The notes below the pieces were generated by a model, which was given only the letters and a program-made list of their open reading frames with translations, ran no database searches and was not told the origin of the DNA. Below are positions 1-7,117 of a stretch of DNA of 60,666 bases, in pieces. Every line of letters starts with the position of its first letter. The stretch's first letter is position 1. Source of the stretch: Oscillospiraceae bacterium (GTDB taxonomy: Bacteria > Bacillota > Clostridia > Oscillospirales > Acutalibacteraceae); assembly GCA_015066595.1 (NCBI GenBank), contig SVNZ01000006.1, forward strand, positions 1 to 60,666. Direction: 5' to 3'. A program made the translations under genes and the position numbers.

Positions 1-41
1 CTTGTGCGCCGCCAGTAATATTAGGGCTATGCCCGAAAATG

Positions 42-70
42 AAATACCCCCCGTTTTACGGGGGGATATT
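42..70 (+). terminator. Terminator-like hairpin of an upstream gene
   Basis: A C6GT/ACG6 stem with a very short loop is followed by a T-rich run. It lies just ahead of the azlC promoter and probably ends transcription from a gene outside the window. In bases 1-41 I see no supported gene; one frame closes with TAA at 16-18 and could be the tail of an upstream gene. Confidence 0.6.
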
Positions 71-78
71 TATTGTGG

Positions 79-107
79 TTGAAAAATGTTTTGCAAAGGG
101 CTATAAT
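79..107 (+). promoter_or_regulatory. Sigma-A promoter for azlCD
   Basis: TTGAAA (79-84), a 17-base spacer and TATAAT (102-107) sit 31 bases ahead of the chosen azlC start. Confidence 0.7.
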
Positions 108-137
108 ATCTGTTGGAATTTTAATCTAGGGGATATT

Positions 138-833
138 ATGAAATATAAAAATGATGTAAAAAAGGCGTTTTCTGCGACTGTGCCCGTGCTGATGGGGTAT
201 CTGGCGCTCGGGTTTGGTTTTGGGGTATTACTTAGCACAGAAGGCTTTTCGGCTTTGTGGGCACTTTTTATGAGTGTCACTATGTTTGGCGGTTCAATGC
301 AATATGCGGCGGTTGATATACTGGCTGACGGTGTCAGCCTTTTGTCAGCTGCTATCACAACTTTAATAATAAATTCACGACATCTTTTTTATGGTATTTC
401 GCTTGTCGACAAGTACAAAGATGCAGGTATCAAAAAGTTATATATGATACACGCTCTAACTGATGAAACATACTCACTAGTGTGCTCTGATGAACTAACA
501 AAAGATGTTGAGCACAAGCATTTTTACTATTTTTTAGTGTCGATACTTGACCACTGTTACTGGATAATGGGCTGTGTACTGGGAGCTGTGTTTGGCACAA
601 ACGTTACTTTTAACAGCGAGGGCATTGAGTTTGTTTTGACAGCGTTGTTTCTTACTATTTTTGTTGAACAATGGTTGTCGAGTAAAGATCATTTGCCAGC
701 TATACTGGGTGTGTGCTGTGCTGTTGTCTGCACCGCAGTTTTTCACGAGAATATGCTCATTCCGACCATGGTGCTCATACTTGTTGCACTCACAGTATTG
801 CGCTTTGTAAGGAGGGATAAGTATGATGTCTAG
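138..833 (+). CDS. azlC: AzlC-family branched-chain amino acid exporter, large subunit
   Basis: Integral membrane permease of the AzlC family, which with a small AzlD partner exports branched-chain amino acids and their analogues. The 231-residue product has the family's early hydrophobic segment (MGYLALGFGFGVLL), the GGSMQYAA stretch and a run of further membrane segments. An upstream in-frame ATG at 39 would add residues that overlap the terminator hairpin and promoter. The ATG at 138 follows an AGGGGA ribosome site and matches the usual family start, so I use it. The gene overlaps azlD by 11 bases, which implies translational coupling. The exact substrate cannot be read from the sequence. 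Confidence 0.9.
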   Translation: MKYKNDVKKAFSATVPVLMGYLALGFGFGVLLSTEGFSALWALFMSVTMFGGSMQYAAVDILADGVSLLSAAITTLIINSRHLFYGISLVDKYKDAGIKKLYMIHALTDETYSLVCSDELTKDVEHKHFYYFLVSILDHCYWIMGCVLGAVFGTNVTFNSEGIEFVLTALFLTIFVEQWLSSKDHLPAILGVCCAVVCTAVFHENMLIPTMVLILVALTVLRFVRRDKYDV

Positions 834-1158
834 CTCTACCTTGCATTCAATTTTGTTGGTGCTTGTTATGGCGCTTGTGTCATATCTTTTGCGTGCTTTT
901 CCGTTTATTGTTTTTTCAGGTAAACGTGAGACACCAAAGTTTGTGCTTTATCTTGGAAAGGTTCTACCGTTTGCGATTATTGGTATGCTGGTTATCTACT
1001 GCGTAAAAGATATCAGCTTTTCGTCAGTATCACATTTTCTTCCGTATATTATAGCAGGTACGGTGGTAGTCGGCTTGCATATTTGGCGTCGCAATACGTT
1101 GCTTTCTATTATCGCCGGAACTCTTTCTTATATGGCGCTTGTACAATTTGTGTTCTAA
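823..1158 (+). CDS. azlD: AzlD-family branched-chain amino acid exporter, small subunit
   Basis: A 111-residue hydrophobic protein with four predicted membrane segments, the typical size and pattern of AzlD, the obligate partner of AzlC. It starts with ATG ATG behind AAGGAGG and overlaps the end of azlC. The stretch YLLRAFPFIVF near residue 21 and the glycine-rich middle are family-like. It is the last gene of a two-gene operon and is followed by a strong terminator. Confidence 0.88.
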   Translation: MMSSSTLHSILLVLVMALVSYLLRAFPFIVFSGKRETPKFVLYLGKVLPFAIIGMLVIYCVKDISFSSVSHFLPYIIAGTVVVGLHIWRRNTLLSIIAGTLSYMALVQFVF

Positions 1159-1159
1159 A

Positions 1160-1195
1160 CAAAAAAGGCACTCCGAATTCGGAGTGCCTTATATT
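1160..1195. terminator. Bidirectional terminator between azlD and the symporter gene
   Basis: GGCACTCCGAA/TTCGGAGTGCC forms a perfect inverted repeat at 1167-1188. It is flanked by an A-run on the left and a T-rich run on the right, so it can serve the converging genes on both strands. Confidence 0.85.
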
Positions 1196-1203
1196 TATTT
1201 ATC

Positions 1204-2571
1204 TTAGATTTTAGCAATGCCGGTAACGTCAAGGATAGAAGAAATGAGGATAAGCACGATACAGATAGGTGCAACGTACTTAATCATAACATTGAACAAG
1301 CCCTTACGTTTGAAAGCTTTACCGTCACATTCAACTTCATCAATAAGTGTCTGTGGCTTGATAACATAGCCGATGAAGATACAGGTAAGGAAAGCAACGA
1401 TAGGCATAAGAATTGAGTTGGAGAAGATATCGAACATATCAAGGAATGTGTTACCGTTGATGTTGATATGACTCCATACACCAAAACCTAAAGATGATGG
1501 AATACCCAGTAGTATAGAACCGATTGCTACAACAATACAAGTGAGCTTTCTGCCCCAGCCTAATTTATCTCTAACGATTGAAACAACAGTTTCCATAAGA
1601 GAGATAGAAGAAGTGAGAGCAGCAAAAAGAACAAGCAGGAAGAATGCTGCACCGATGATAGTACCCATAACACCAGGGATAGAATTGAACACCTTAGGAA
1701 GAGTGATGAACATCAAACCAGGTCCCTTTCCAAGAGCAGTCTCGTCTCCACCGGAGAACGAGAATACAGCAGGAATAACCATAAGACCCGCAAGGAAAGC
1801 TATACCGGTATCAAAAATTTCAATTTGTGAAACAGAAGAGTTGATTGAGACATCTTTCTTCATATATGAACCGTATGTGATCATAATACCCATCGCAAGA
1901 CTCATTGAGTAGAACAACTGCCCCATAGCAGCAAGCACTGTAGTAGCAGAGAATTTTGAAAAATCAGGCTTGAAGTAGTACACAACACCTTCCATAGCGC
2001 CCGGCATACACATTGAGTAGATAGCGATGCATATAGTAAGCACAACAAGGATAGGCATCATGATTTTACTTACTTTTTCTACACCTTTTTCAACACCGAA
2101 TAGCACTACAAGAGCAGTAAGACCGATGAAAAGCAAGAACCAACCAAGTGGCTCAAAAGGCTGTGCAATAAAGTTTGTGAAATAGCTGTCATCAGCCGCA
2201 GCTGTAGCTCCACCTGATACAAACACAGTGAGATACTTTGCGACCCAACCACCGATTACTGAATAGTATGGCAAAATAATAATCGGAACAACAGATGCAA
2301 GCACACCGATGAATGTGTATTTTTTGTTGAGTGCACCGAAAGCTTCGATAGCACTTTTGCCGGTTTTACGACCAAGAGCAATTTCTCCTGTCATAAGCGC
2401 AAAACCGAAAGTTACCGCAAGAATAAGATAAACAAGCAGGAAGATACCGCCACCGTATTTAGCAGCAAGGTAAGGGAAACGCCAGATATTTCCGAGTCCT
2501 ACCGCTGAACCTGCAGCCGCAAGAACAAAGCCGAGTTTACCCGAAAAACTACTTCTTTTTTGACTCATCAT
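1204..2571 (-). CDS. Sodium-dependent transporter of the neurotransmitter:sodium symporter (SNF) family
   Basis: A 455-residue polytopic symporter of the NSS/SNF family (bacterial relatives include LeuT and TnaT), which imports amino acids with sodium. The N-terminal signature is clear: GFVLAAAGSAVGLGNIWRFP covers the sodium and substrate sites in membrane segment 1. About eleven to twelve membrane segments follow, fitting the shorter bacterial form. The start is ATG ATG behind AAAGGAG; either ATG could be used. The gene is monocistronic and converges on azlCD at the shared terminator. Its 5' leader carries a hairpin plus T-run (see 2584-2613). The substrate is not predictable from sequence alone. 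Confidence 0.92.
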   Translation of the reverse strand: MMSQKRSSFSGKLGFVLAAAGSAVGLGNIWRFPYLAAKYGGGIFLLVYLILAVTFGFALMTGEIALGRKTGKSAIEAFGALNKKYTFIGVLASVVPIIILPYYSVIGGWVAKYLTVFVSGGATAAADDSYFTNFIAQPFEPLGWFLLFIGLTALVVLFGVEKGVEKVSKIMMPILVVLTICIAIYSMCMPGAMEGVVYYFKPDFSKFSATTVLAAMGQLFYSMSLAMGIMITYGSYMKKDVSINSSVSQIEIFDTGIAFLAGLMVIPAVFSFSGGDETALGKGPGLMFITLPKVFNSIPGVMGTIIGAAFFLLVLFAALTSSISLMETVVSIVRDKLGWGRKLTCIVVAIGSILLGIPSSLGFGVWSHININGNTFLDMFDIFSNSILMPIVAFLTCIFIGYVIKPQTLIDEVECDGKAFKRKGLFNVMIKYVAPICIVLILISSILDVTGIAKI

Positions 2572-2583
2572 TATACTCCTTTC

Positions 2584-2613
2584 AAAAAAACAGCCACATT
2601 TTTAGGTGTGGTT
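2584..2613 (-). promoter_or_regulatory. Hairpin plus T-run in the leader of the symporter gene, possible attenuator
   Basis: On the minus strand an 8-bp stem (arms at 2606-2613 and 2592-2599) is followed by CTGTTTTTTT and then at once by the symporter's AAAGGAG. It has the form of an intrinsic terminator in a 5' leader. No alternative antiterminator or ligand-binding fold was recognised. Confidence 0.45.
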
Positions 2614-2685
2614 ATTCTTTTGTTTAATAAAACGTATAAATTATATCATATTTCGAGCTTTCTTTTCAATATTTTTTACAATTAA

Positions 2686-2718
2686 AATAAAAAAGCTCTC
2701 TGAATTTTCAGAGAGCTT
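2686..2718 (-). terminator. Terminator of the 2735-3641 operon
   Basis: A perfect 12-bp inverted repeat, AAGCTCTCTGAA / TTCAGAGAGCTT, with a very short loop is followed on the minus strand by TTTTATTTTAATTG. Confidence 0.85.
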
Positions 2719-2734
2719 CATCAAGAACTGTGTT

Positions 2735-3232
2735 TTATGCAATAGTGAAAGTTTTTGTGATAGTCTTATCATCAAAACTTATTAACTCTTTTACTTCTAC
2801 TTCAATGTCAGTTGTTGTGTCGTTTAGCTCATATGCCACTTCTACATCGAGTGAAGCACCGGCTTTGATTTCTTTTGTTTGATTATCTTCGCTGTAATTT
2901 GCGCTGTCTTCCAGAATATACGCTCTGTTTAATCCGATACCGCTCTGATAAACAGTGTCTTCAAAAGCAATGTAGAAAGCAGTGGCGTTATCGGCTGATA
3001 CGTTAGTATAAATGTATTTTACAATTACGACGTCTTTTCCTTCGTAATCTTTAGCTAGTCGACAACTGTCAATTTCAACCGCATAATCACCGAGCGAGTT
3101 ATTATTATTTTCATCGCTCTGTGCAGAATCACTACCCTGATCTACTGTTTCGCTTTCGCTGCTACCTATAGCAAACACTGCAAAAGAGAGAATCAAAAGT
3201 AAAGCTAAAGTAAGACTAATTATTTTTTTCAT
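2735..3232 (-). CDS. Secreted DUF5067-like protein
   Basis: A 165-residue exported protein. Residues 1-22 form a signal peptide (MKK, then a long hydrophobic stretch ending AVFAIGSS) without a lipobox cysteine. An acidic, Ser/Asn-rich linker follows to about residue 47, then a beta-rich domain. Phrases such as VVIVKYIYTNVSADNATAF and IKAGASLDVEVAYELND match what I know of DUF5067, a domain of small clostridial secreted proteins of unknown role. It overlaps the preceding membrane protein gene by 17 bases and shares its promoter, so the two probably act together. The function is unknown. Confidence 0.7.
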   Translation of the reverse strand: MKKIISLTLALLLILSFAVFAIGSSESETVDQGSDSAQSDENNNNSLGDYAVEIDSCRLAKDYEGKDVVIVKYIYTNVSADNATAFYIAFEDTVYQSGIGLNRAYILEDSANYSEDNQTKEIKAGASLDVEVAYELNDTTTDIEVEVKELISFDDKTITKTFTIA

Positions 3233-3641
3233 TGTAATAACCCCTTTTTATATTTATTGTCACAGAAATAATAACTGCTAAAAGGTACATAACTATATCT
3301 TTATAATCTCCAACACCGGTTGTGATATTATAAAACTGTAACGTTTCCCAAGAGGCGCCACAGATAAAAGCTACGATAGCACAACCTATCAAACCTTTCG
3401 TTTTTGGCTCAAATATAGCAATCAAACCACAACATAGCGAGAACCCCCATAAAAAATCCGGTAGGTAGTATTTTAAAAAGTCACACGGATATAAGGCAAG
3501 TGCATTTCTAAGGTTTGTAATAAGGGTGAATTTATCGAATAGTTCACCGATATGTGTTGTTGGTCTTAACAAGATGTAAAGTGTACATCCAACCAAGAGT
3601 GCAATACAGCACAACAACATATTTGAAAATCTTTTAGACAT
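3216..3641 (-). CDS. Small membrane protein, possibly VanZ-like
   Basis: A 141-residue protein with four predicted membrane segments. The stretch GASWETLQFYNITTGVGDYKD near residues 95-114 resembles the E-x-LQ...D signature of VanZ-like membrane proteins, but the match is weak and the usual following N-x-x-G is missing. It is the first gene of a two-gene operon with the DUF5067-like protein. A GGAGG lies 12 bases ahead of the ATG, which is a little far. It is transcribed from a consensus promoter with a palindrome in its spacer, opposite a small HTH gene that may regulate it. VanZ-like family membership is a low-confidence call. Confidence 0.6.
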   Translation of the reverse strand: MSKRFSNMLLCCIALLVGCTLYILLRPTTHIGELFDKFTLITNLRNALALYPCDFLKYYLPDFLWGFSLCCGLIAIFEPKTKGLIGCAIVAFICGASWETLQFYNITTGVGDYKDIVMYLLAVIISVTINIKRGYYNEKNN

Positions 3642-3664
3642 AGATATATGTGTCCTCCAAAAAC

Positions 3665-3693
3665 ATTATAGTCACAATTATGACTATTGTCAA
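3665..3693 (-). promoter_or_regulatory. Consensus sigma-A promoter for the 3641-2735 operon
   Basis: Minus strand: TTGACA (3693-3688), exactly 17 bases, TATAAT (3670-3665). Both hexamers match the consensus fully. Confidence 0.85.
3668..3687. promoter_or_regulatory. Palindromic operator candidate inside the promoter spacer
   Basis: ATAGTCA-N6-TGACTAT is a perfect 7-bp inverted repeat that fills the promoter spacer and touches the -10 box. It also lies upstream of the divergent HTH gene at 3742, the obvious candidate to bind it. Binding is inference. Confidence 0.6.
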
Positions 3694-3741
3694 CATAAAA
3701 ATCGCATTTATGCTAATAGTATAGACAAGGCGGTGTTGCTG

Positions 3742-3951
3742 TTGATAAGTTATGAACCTTTTTGGCAAACTTTAAAAGATAAGAAAATCACGACATATAC
3801 TTTGATAAACAAATATAATATCAGCAGTGCAACTATTGATCGTATGAAAAAGGGTAATGGTATAAGCACAATGAAAATTGACGATTTTTGTCGTATTTTG
3901 CATTGCAATGTATCTGATATAATAAAATTTGTTGAAGAAAAGGCCGAGTGA
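3742..3951 (+). CDS. Small Cro/CI-type HTH transcriptional regulator
   Basis: A one-domain DNA-binding protein of about 69 residues, of the short XRE type (HTH_26-like) that is little more than the helix-turn-helix. The order is helix, YTLINKYNISSATIDRMKKG (recognition region), then MKIDDFCRILHCNVSDII, the usual last two helices. The TTG at 3742 (protein beginning MISYEPFW) gives the family's standard start and sits 8 bases behind AAGGCGG; a GTG at 3733 is the alternative. It is divergent from the membrane/secreted protein operon, and the palindrome between them is a likely target, giving a simple local repressor circuit. No ligand domain is present. Confidence 0.8.
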   Translation: MISYEPFWQTLKDKKITTYTLINKYNISSATIDRMKKGNGISTMKIDDFCRILHCNVSDIIKFVEEKAE

Positions 3952-3971
3952 AAATTGCTCGGTCTTTTATT
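3942..3971 (+). terminator. Terminator of the small HTH gene
   Basis: GGCCGAG / CTCGGTC arms (3942-3948 and 3958-3964) are followed by TTTTATTTAT. The left arm overlaps the last codons of the gene. Confidence 0.7.
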
Positions 3972-4009
3972 TATATACAAGATGTAACTATTTATTACAA
4001 AATTATAAC

Positions 4010-4037
4010 TTGTTTTATCTATATCTTGTGTTATAAT
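4010..4037 (+). promoter_or_regulatory. Promoter for nrdR
   Basis: TTGTTT (4010-4015), a 16-base spacer and TATAAT (4032-4037), 40 bases ahead of the nrdR start. Confidence 0.6.
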
Positions 4038-4077
4038 TTCAACAGAGAATAATAGAATCTATATGTGGGGTGTACAT

Positions 4078-4533
4078 ATGAAATGTCCATATTGTGGTTA
4101 TGAAGAAAGTAAAGTTATCGACTCACGTCCGGCTGACGAGGGTGAACGCATCCGTCGTCGTAGAGAATGTCTGAGTTGTTCAAAACGTTTTACAACACAC
4201 GAGGTTATCGAGACAGTTCCGATCATCGTTGTTAAGCGTGATAAATCAAGAGAAGTTTTTGATAGGAACAAGCTCACAGCAGGTTTCTTACGTGCGTGTG
4301 AGAAACGTCCTGTTTCTATCGACCAGATAGAGAAGATGGTTGATTCTATCGAGGCGTCACTTCAGGCAAGTTTGGATAGAGAAGTAACTTCAGGTCGTAT
4401 TGGTGAGCTTGCTATGGATCAGCTCAAGAACATTGACGAGGTTGCATATGTTCGCTTTGCGTCAGTATATAGACAGTTCAAGGATATTAACACATTCATG
4501 GAAGAGCTCAACAAGCTCTTAAGTGAGAAATAA
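4078..4533 (+). CDS. nrdR: Transcriptional repressor NrdR
   Basis: NrdR represses ribonucleotide reductase genes in response to ATP/dATP. The 151-residue product has the N-terminal zinc ribbon (CPYC at residues 3-6, CLSC at 31-34) followed by the ATP-cone domain ([19 protein letters not shown] onward), both at the usual positions and length. An in-frame ATG at 4063 adds five residues, but the ATG at 4078 (MKCPYC) is the universal family start. It is a single-gene unit with its own promoter and terminator; no ribonucleotide reductase gene lies nearby. Confidence 0.96.
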   Translation: MKCPYCGYEESKVIDSRPADEGERIRRRRECLSCSKRFTTHEVIETVPIIVVKRDKSREVFDRNKLTAGFLRACEKRPVSIDQIEKMVDSIEASLQASLDREVTSGRIGELAMDQLKNIDEVAYVRFASVYRQFKDINTFMEELNKLLSEK

Positions 4534-4589
4534 TAGAATATTTCACTTCCTTTCTTAAAGTTTTTTCATAGACGTTTCTAACTCAAAAA

Positions 4590-4617
4590 GGCACTCACTG
4601 ATGTGGGTGCCTTTTGC
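4590..4617 (+). terminator. Terminator of nrdR
   Basis: GGCACTCAC / GTGGGTGCC (4590-4598, 4603-4611) is followed by TTTTGCTGTTTT. Confidence 0.75.
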
Positions 4618-4641
4618 TGTTTTAAATTAAGTGAAAAAAAT

Positions 4642-4668
4642 AAAGCCTATCGTTTTGCGATAGGCTTT
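4642..4668 (-). terminator. Terminator of the rnhA-nifS-nifU operon
   Basis: A perfect 11-bp inverted repeat, AAAGCCTATCG / CGATAGGCTTT, lies ten bases past the nifU stop and is followed by a T-rich run on the minus strand. Confidence 0.8.
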
Positions 4669-4678
4669 TAGTGTATTA

Positions 4679-5122
4679 TCAGAAGTCTGAACAGCCACAA
4701 CCATGGTCGTGGTCACATTCCTGAATTTTACCCACGATAGGCTCAGGGTCGATACCCTGACGTGTGTAATAGTCAGCAAGAGCAGCCTTGATAGCCTGCT
4801 CAGCAAGCACAGAGCAGTGTACCTTTACCGGTGGCAAACCATCGAGAGCCTCCATAACAGCTTTATTAGTAAGCTTTAAAGCATCGTCGATAGTTTTACC
4901 TTTGATGAGCTCTGTAGCCATAGAGCTGGTTGCAATAGCCGCACCACAGCCGAATGTCTTGAACTTGCAGTCAACGATAACGTTATTTTCAACTTTGATG
5001 TACATCTTCATAATGTCGCCGCATTTTGAGTTGCCGACTTCGCCGATACCTGATGCGTCTTCTATTTCGCCAACGTTTCTAGGGTTAGCAAAATGATCCA
5101 TAACTTTTTCTGTATATGCCAT
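4679..5122 (-). CDS. nifU: Iron-sulfur cluster assembly scaffold, NifU/IscU type
   Basis: Scaffold on which Fe-S clusters are built from sulfur delivered by the adjacent cysteine desulfurase. The 147-residue product has the three scaffold cysteines C34, C59 and C103 and the conserved D36 (KCGD), plus the usual N-terminal YTEKVMDHFANPRNVG. The C-terminus is a short His/Cys-rich tail (DHDHGCGC) beyond the IscU fold, seen in clostridial NifU-like proteins, and may bind metal. It begins three bases after nifS ends, so the two are coupled. It is the N-terminal scaffold form only, without the NifU ferredoxin-like or C-terminal domains. Confidence 0.95.
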   Translation of the reverse strand: MAYTEKVMDHFANPRNVGEIEDASGIGEVGNSKCGDIMKMYIKVENNVIVDCKFKTFGCGAAIATSSMATELIKGKTIDDALKLTNKAVMEALDGLPPVKVHCSVLAEQAIKAALADYYTRQGIDPEPIVGKIQECDHDHGCGCSDF

Positions 5123-5124
5123 AG

Positions 5125-6312
5125 TTAGTTGTTCCTTTCGTCATTTTTAATTTTTTCCCACAGCGGTGACATCATTCTCAGATAGTCAACAATTTTAGGG
5201 ACTTGCTCTAAAATATAGTCGATATCTTCTTCAGTGTTTTCGTCTGAGAAGGATAGTCTCATGCTTCCGTGAGCGATTTCGTGAGGAAGACCGATAGAAA
5301 GCAGTACATGACTCGGATCCAAATCGCCTGATGTACACGCAGAGCCTGATGAAGCAGAGATGCCTGCCATATCAAGTCGAAGTAGCAAGCTCTCACCCTC
5401 AATACCCTCAAAACACATATTCACGTTGCCAGGGAGTCTATGCTCTCTGTCACCGTTTACTCGAGAACGCTCGATTTTGAGCAGTCCGTCGATGAGATGA
5501 TCTCTCAATTTTGTGAGGCGTTCGTTACGCTCATTCATAGTAGAAAGTGCGATTTCGAGTGCTTCTGCAAGACCAACGATGCCTGAGACATTTTCAGTAC
5601 CTGCTCTGCGAGTACGTTCTTGAGCACCACCGTCTATGAGTACGTCAGGACGCACACCACGTCTGCAGTACAGAGCACCACATCCTTTTGGACCGTGGAA
5701 CTTGTGTCCGGTGAGGCTTAGCATATCAATGCACTGTTCTTCTACATTTATATCCACATTACCGACTGCCTGAACAGCATCAGTGTGAAAGATAACCTTA
5801 TTGTCACGACAAATTTTGCCGATTTCAGGGATAGGCTGAATGGTACCGATTTCGTTGTTAGCATACATAATGGTAACAAGAGCGGTGGTATCCTTGATAG
5901 CGTTTCTGACGTCTTCAGGCTTTACAATACCGTTTTCATAAACATCAAGATATGTTACCTCAAAGCCCTCTTTTTCAAGTGCTTTACAGGTGTGAAGCAC
6001 AGCGTGGTGCTCGAATTTAGATGTGATGATGTGGTTTTTGCCCCTTTTTTTCAGAGCTCTGCACATGCCCTTGATAGCCCAGTTGTCAGCTTCGCTTCCG
6101 CCCGATGTAAAGTATATTTCGTTAGGGGAGTTAGCACCGATGAGCTTTGCTATCTTAGCACGTGAATTTTCGACCGCTTCTTTGGCTATAGCACCGGTTT
6201 GGTACAAGCTGGATGGGTTGCCGAAAACTGTTGTCAGATACGGCATCATCTTTTCTAGTACCTGTGGGTGTAGCGCTGTAGTAGCAGCATTGTCAGCATA
6301 GATTTTTCTCAT
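5125..6312 (-). CDS. nifS: Cysteine desulfurase NifS
   Basis: PLP enzyme that removes sulfur from cysteine, giving alanine and a protein-bound persulfide passed to NifU. The 395-residue length is typical. Visible motifs are [12 protein letters not shown] at the N-terminus, [12 protein letters not shown] with the PLP lysine, and [15 protein letters not shown] with the catalytic cysteine in the long loop of the NifS/IscS group. The frame stays open upstream to 6429, but the ATG at 6312 follows AAAGGTGAT and gives the standard start MRKIYADN; the longer form would run into rnhA. Order is rnhA-nifS-nifU on one strand. Confidence 0.95.
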   Translation of the reverse strand: MRKIYADNAATTALHPQVLEKMMPYLTTVFGNPSSLYQTGAIAKEAVENSRAKIAKLIGANSPNEIYFTSGGSEADNWAIKGMCRALKKRGKNHIITSKFEHHAVLHTCKALEKEGFEVTYLDVYENGIVKPEDVRNAIKDTTALVTIMYANNEIGTIQPIPEIGKICRDNKVIFHTDAVQAVGNVDINVEEQCIDMLSLTGHKFHGPKGCGALYCRRGVRPDVLIDGGAQERTRRAGTENVSGIVGLAEALEIALSTMNERNERLTKLRDHLIDGLLKIERSRVNGDREHRLPGNVNMCFEGIEGESLLLRLDMAGISASSGSACTSGDLDPSHVLLSIGLPHEIAHGSMRLSFSDENTEEDIDYILEQVPKIVDYLRMMSPLWEKIKNDERNN

Positions 6313-6334
6313 TATATTATCACCTTTGTGTATA

Positions 6335-6778
6335 TTAAACTTGTGCAAATTTTTGGGCTTGTGCAACTGCAAGCTTGTCACATCGCTCGTTTTCTTCATG
6401 GCCTGCATGGCCTTTGACCCACTCGACATTTACGTTATGGTAATCATATAGGTTAAGTAGCTCATCCCAAAGCTCAGGATTAAGCGCAGGTTCCTTTTTG
6501 TTGCGCATCCAGTTGTTATCTCTCCACTTTTTAGCCCAACCAAGCTTTAGTGCGTTACACACATACTGTGAGTCAGAGTAAAGTGTGACCTCGCACGGTT
6601 CTTTGAGCATTTTCAGTGCATTGATAACAGCAAGAAGCTCCATTCTGTTGTTGGTGGTGAGCTTTTCTCCGCCACTGATTTCTTTTTCAGTTTCTTTGTA
6701 TCGAAGGATAGCGCCCCAGCCACCGGGTCCCGGATTGCCCGAACAGGCACCATCAGTAAAAATCTCAACCTTTTTCAA
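6335..6778 (-). CDS. rnhA: Ribonuclease HI
   Basis: Degrades the RNA strand of RNA-DNA hybrids, for instance R-loops and primers. The 147-residue product carries the full catalytic set at nearly the same numbers as the E. coli enzyme: D9 ([16 protein letters not shown]), E47 (NNRMEL), D69 (YSDSQY), H124 ([10 protein letters not shown]) and D134. The basic-protrusion region ([10 protein letters not shown]) is present, so this is the bacterial type with substrate handle. It is the first gene of the rnhA-nifS-nifU operon, 22 bases ahead of nifS, with its own promoter. Confidence 0.96.
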   Translation of the reverse strand: MKKVEIFTDGACSGNPGPGGWGAILRYKETEKEISGGEKLTTNNRMELLAVINALKMLKEPCEVTLYSDSQYVCNALKLGWAKKWRDNNWMRNKKEPALNPELWDELLNLYDYHNVNVEWVKGHAGHEENERCDKLAVAQAQKFAQV

Positions 6779-6818
6779 TGAAATTACTCCTATTAACCTA
6801 TTGTAAATATCACCCTAT

Positions 6819-6846
6819 ATTATATCACACAAGTTGCAGAATGCAA
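6819..6846 (-). promoter_or_regulatory. Promoter for rnhA-nifS-nifU
   Basis: Minus strand: TTGCAT (6846-6841), a 16-base spacer and TATAAT (6824-6819), about 40 bases ahead of rnhA. Confidence 0.7.
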
Positions 6847-6974
6847 CACTTTTTGAGTGATTATTCTTTGCTTTTATGCCCATAATATTACTGTTTATGA
6901 AGTTAAGCAAAATAATCTCTAAAAATTACGTGCAATGCAAAACAATTATCGTGCAAAGTTATGGTGTGTTTTTC

Positions 6975-7003
6975 TTGACCTTATTGCATATTTAAGGTAA
7001 AAT
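6975..7003 (+). promoter_or_regulatory. Promoter for the rnjA operon
   Basis: TTGACC (6975-6980), a 17-base spacer and TAAAAT (6998-7003). It predicts a leader of about 108 bases before the TTG start of rnjA. Apart from these two divergent promoters the 339-base gap 6779-7117 holds nothing I recognise; the leader has no known riboswitch pattern. Confidence 0.75.
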
Positions 7004-7117
7004 ATACTTACATATATTTATTATAGGGTATTATTGCGATTTTTAAGTACTTTTGGTCTGCATGGACGGTAGAATGCGACTATACATATAATCAAATTTA
7101 ATAGGAGGTATATAAAT

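Noticed and set aside
3975..4030. NrdR-box autoregulation ahead of nrdR
   Set aside because: ACAA...TTGT halves occur, but no pair fits the known 16-bp NrdR box well.
7004..7117. Riboswitch in the rnjA leader
   Set aside because: The leader is over 100 bases, but I recognise no conserved aptamer core or terminator in it.
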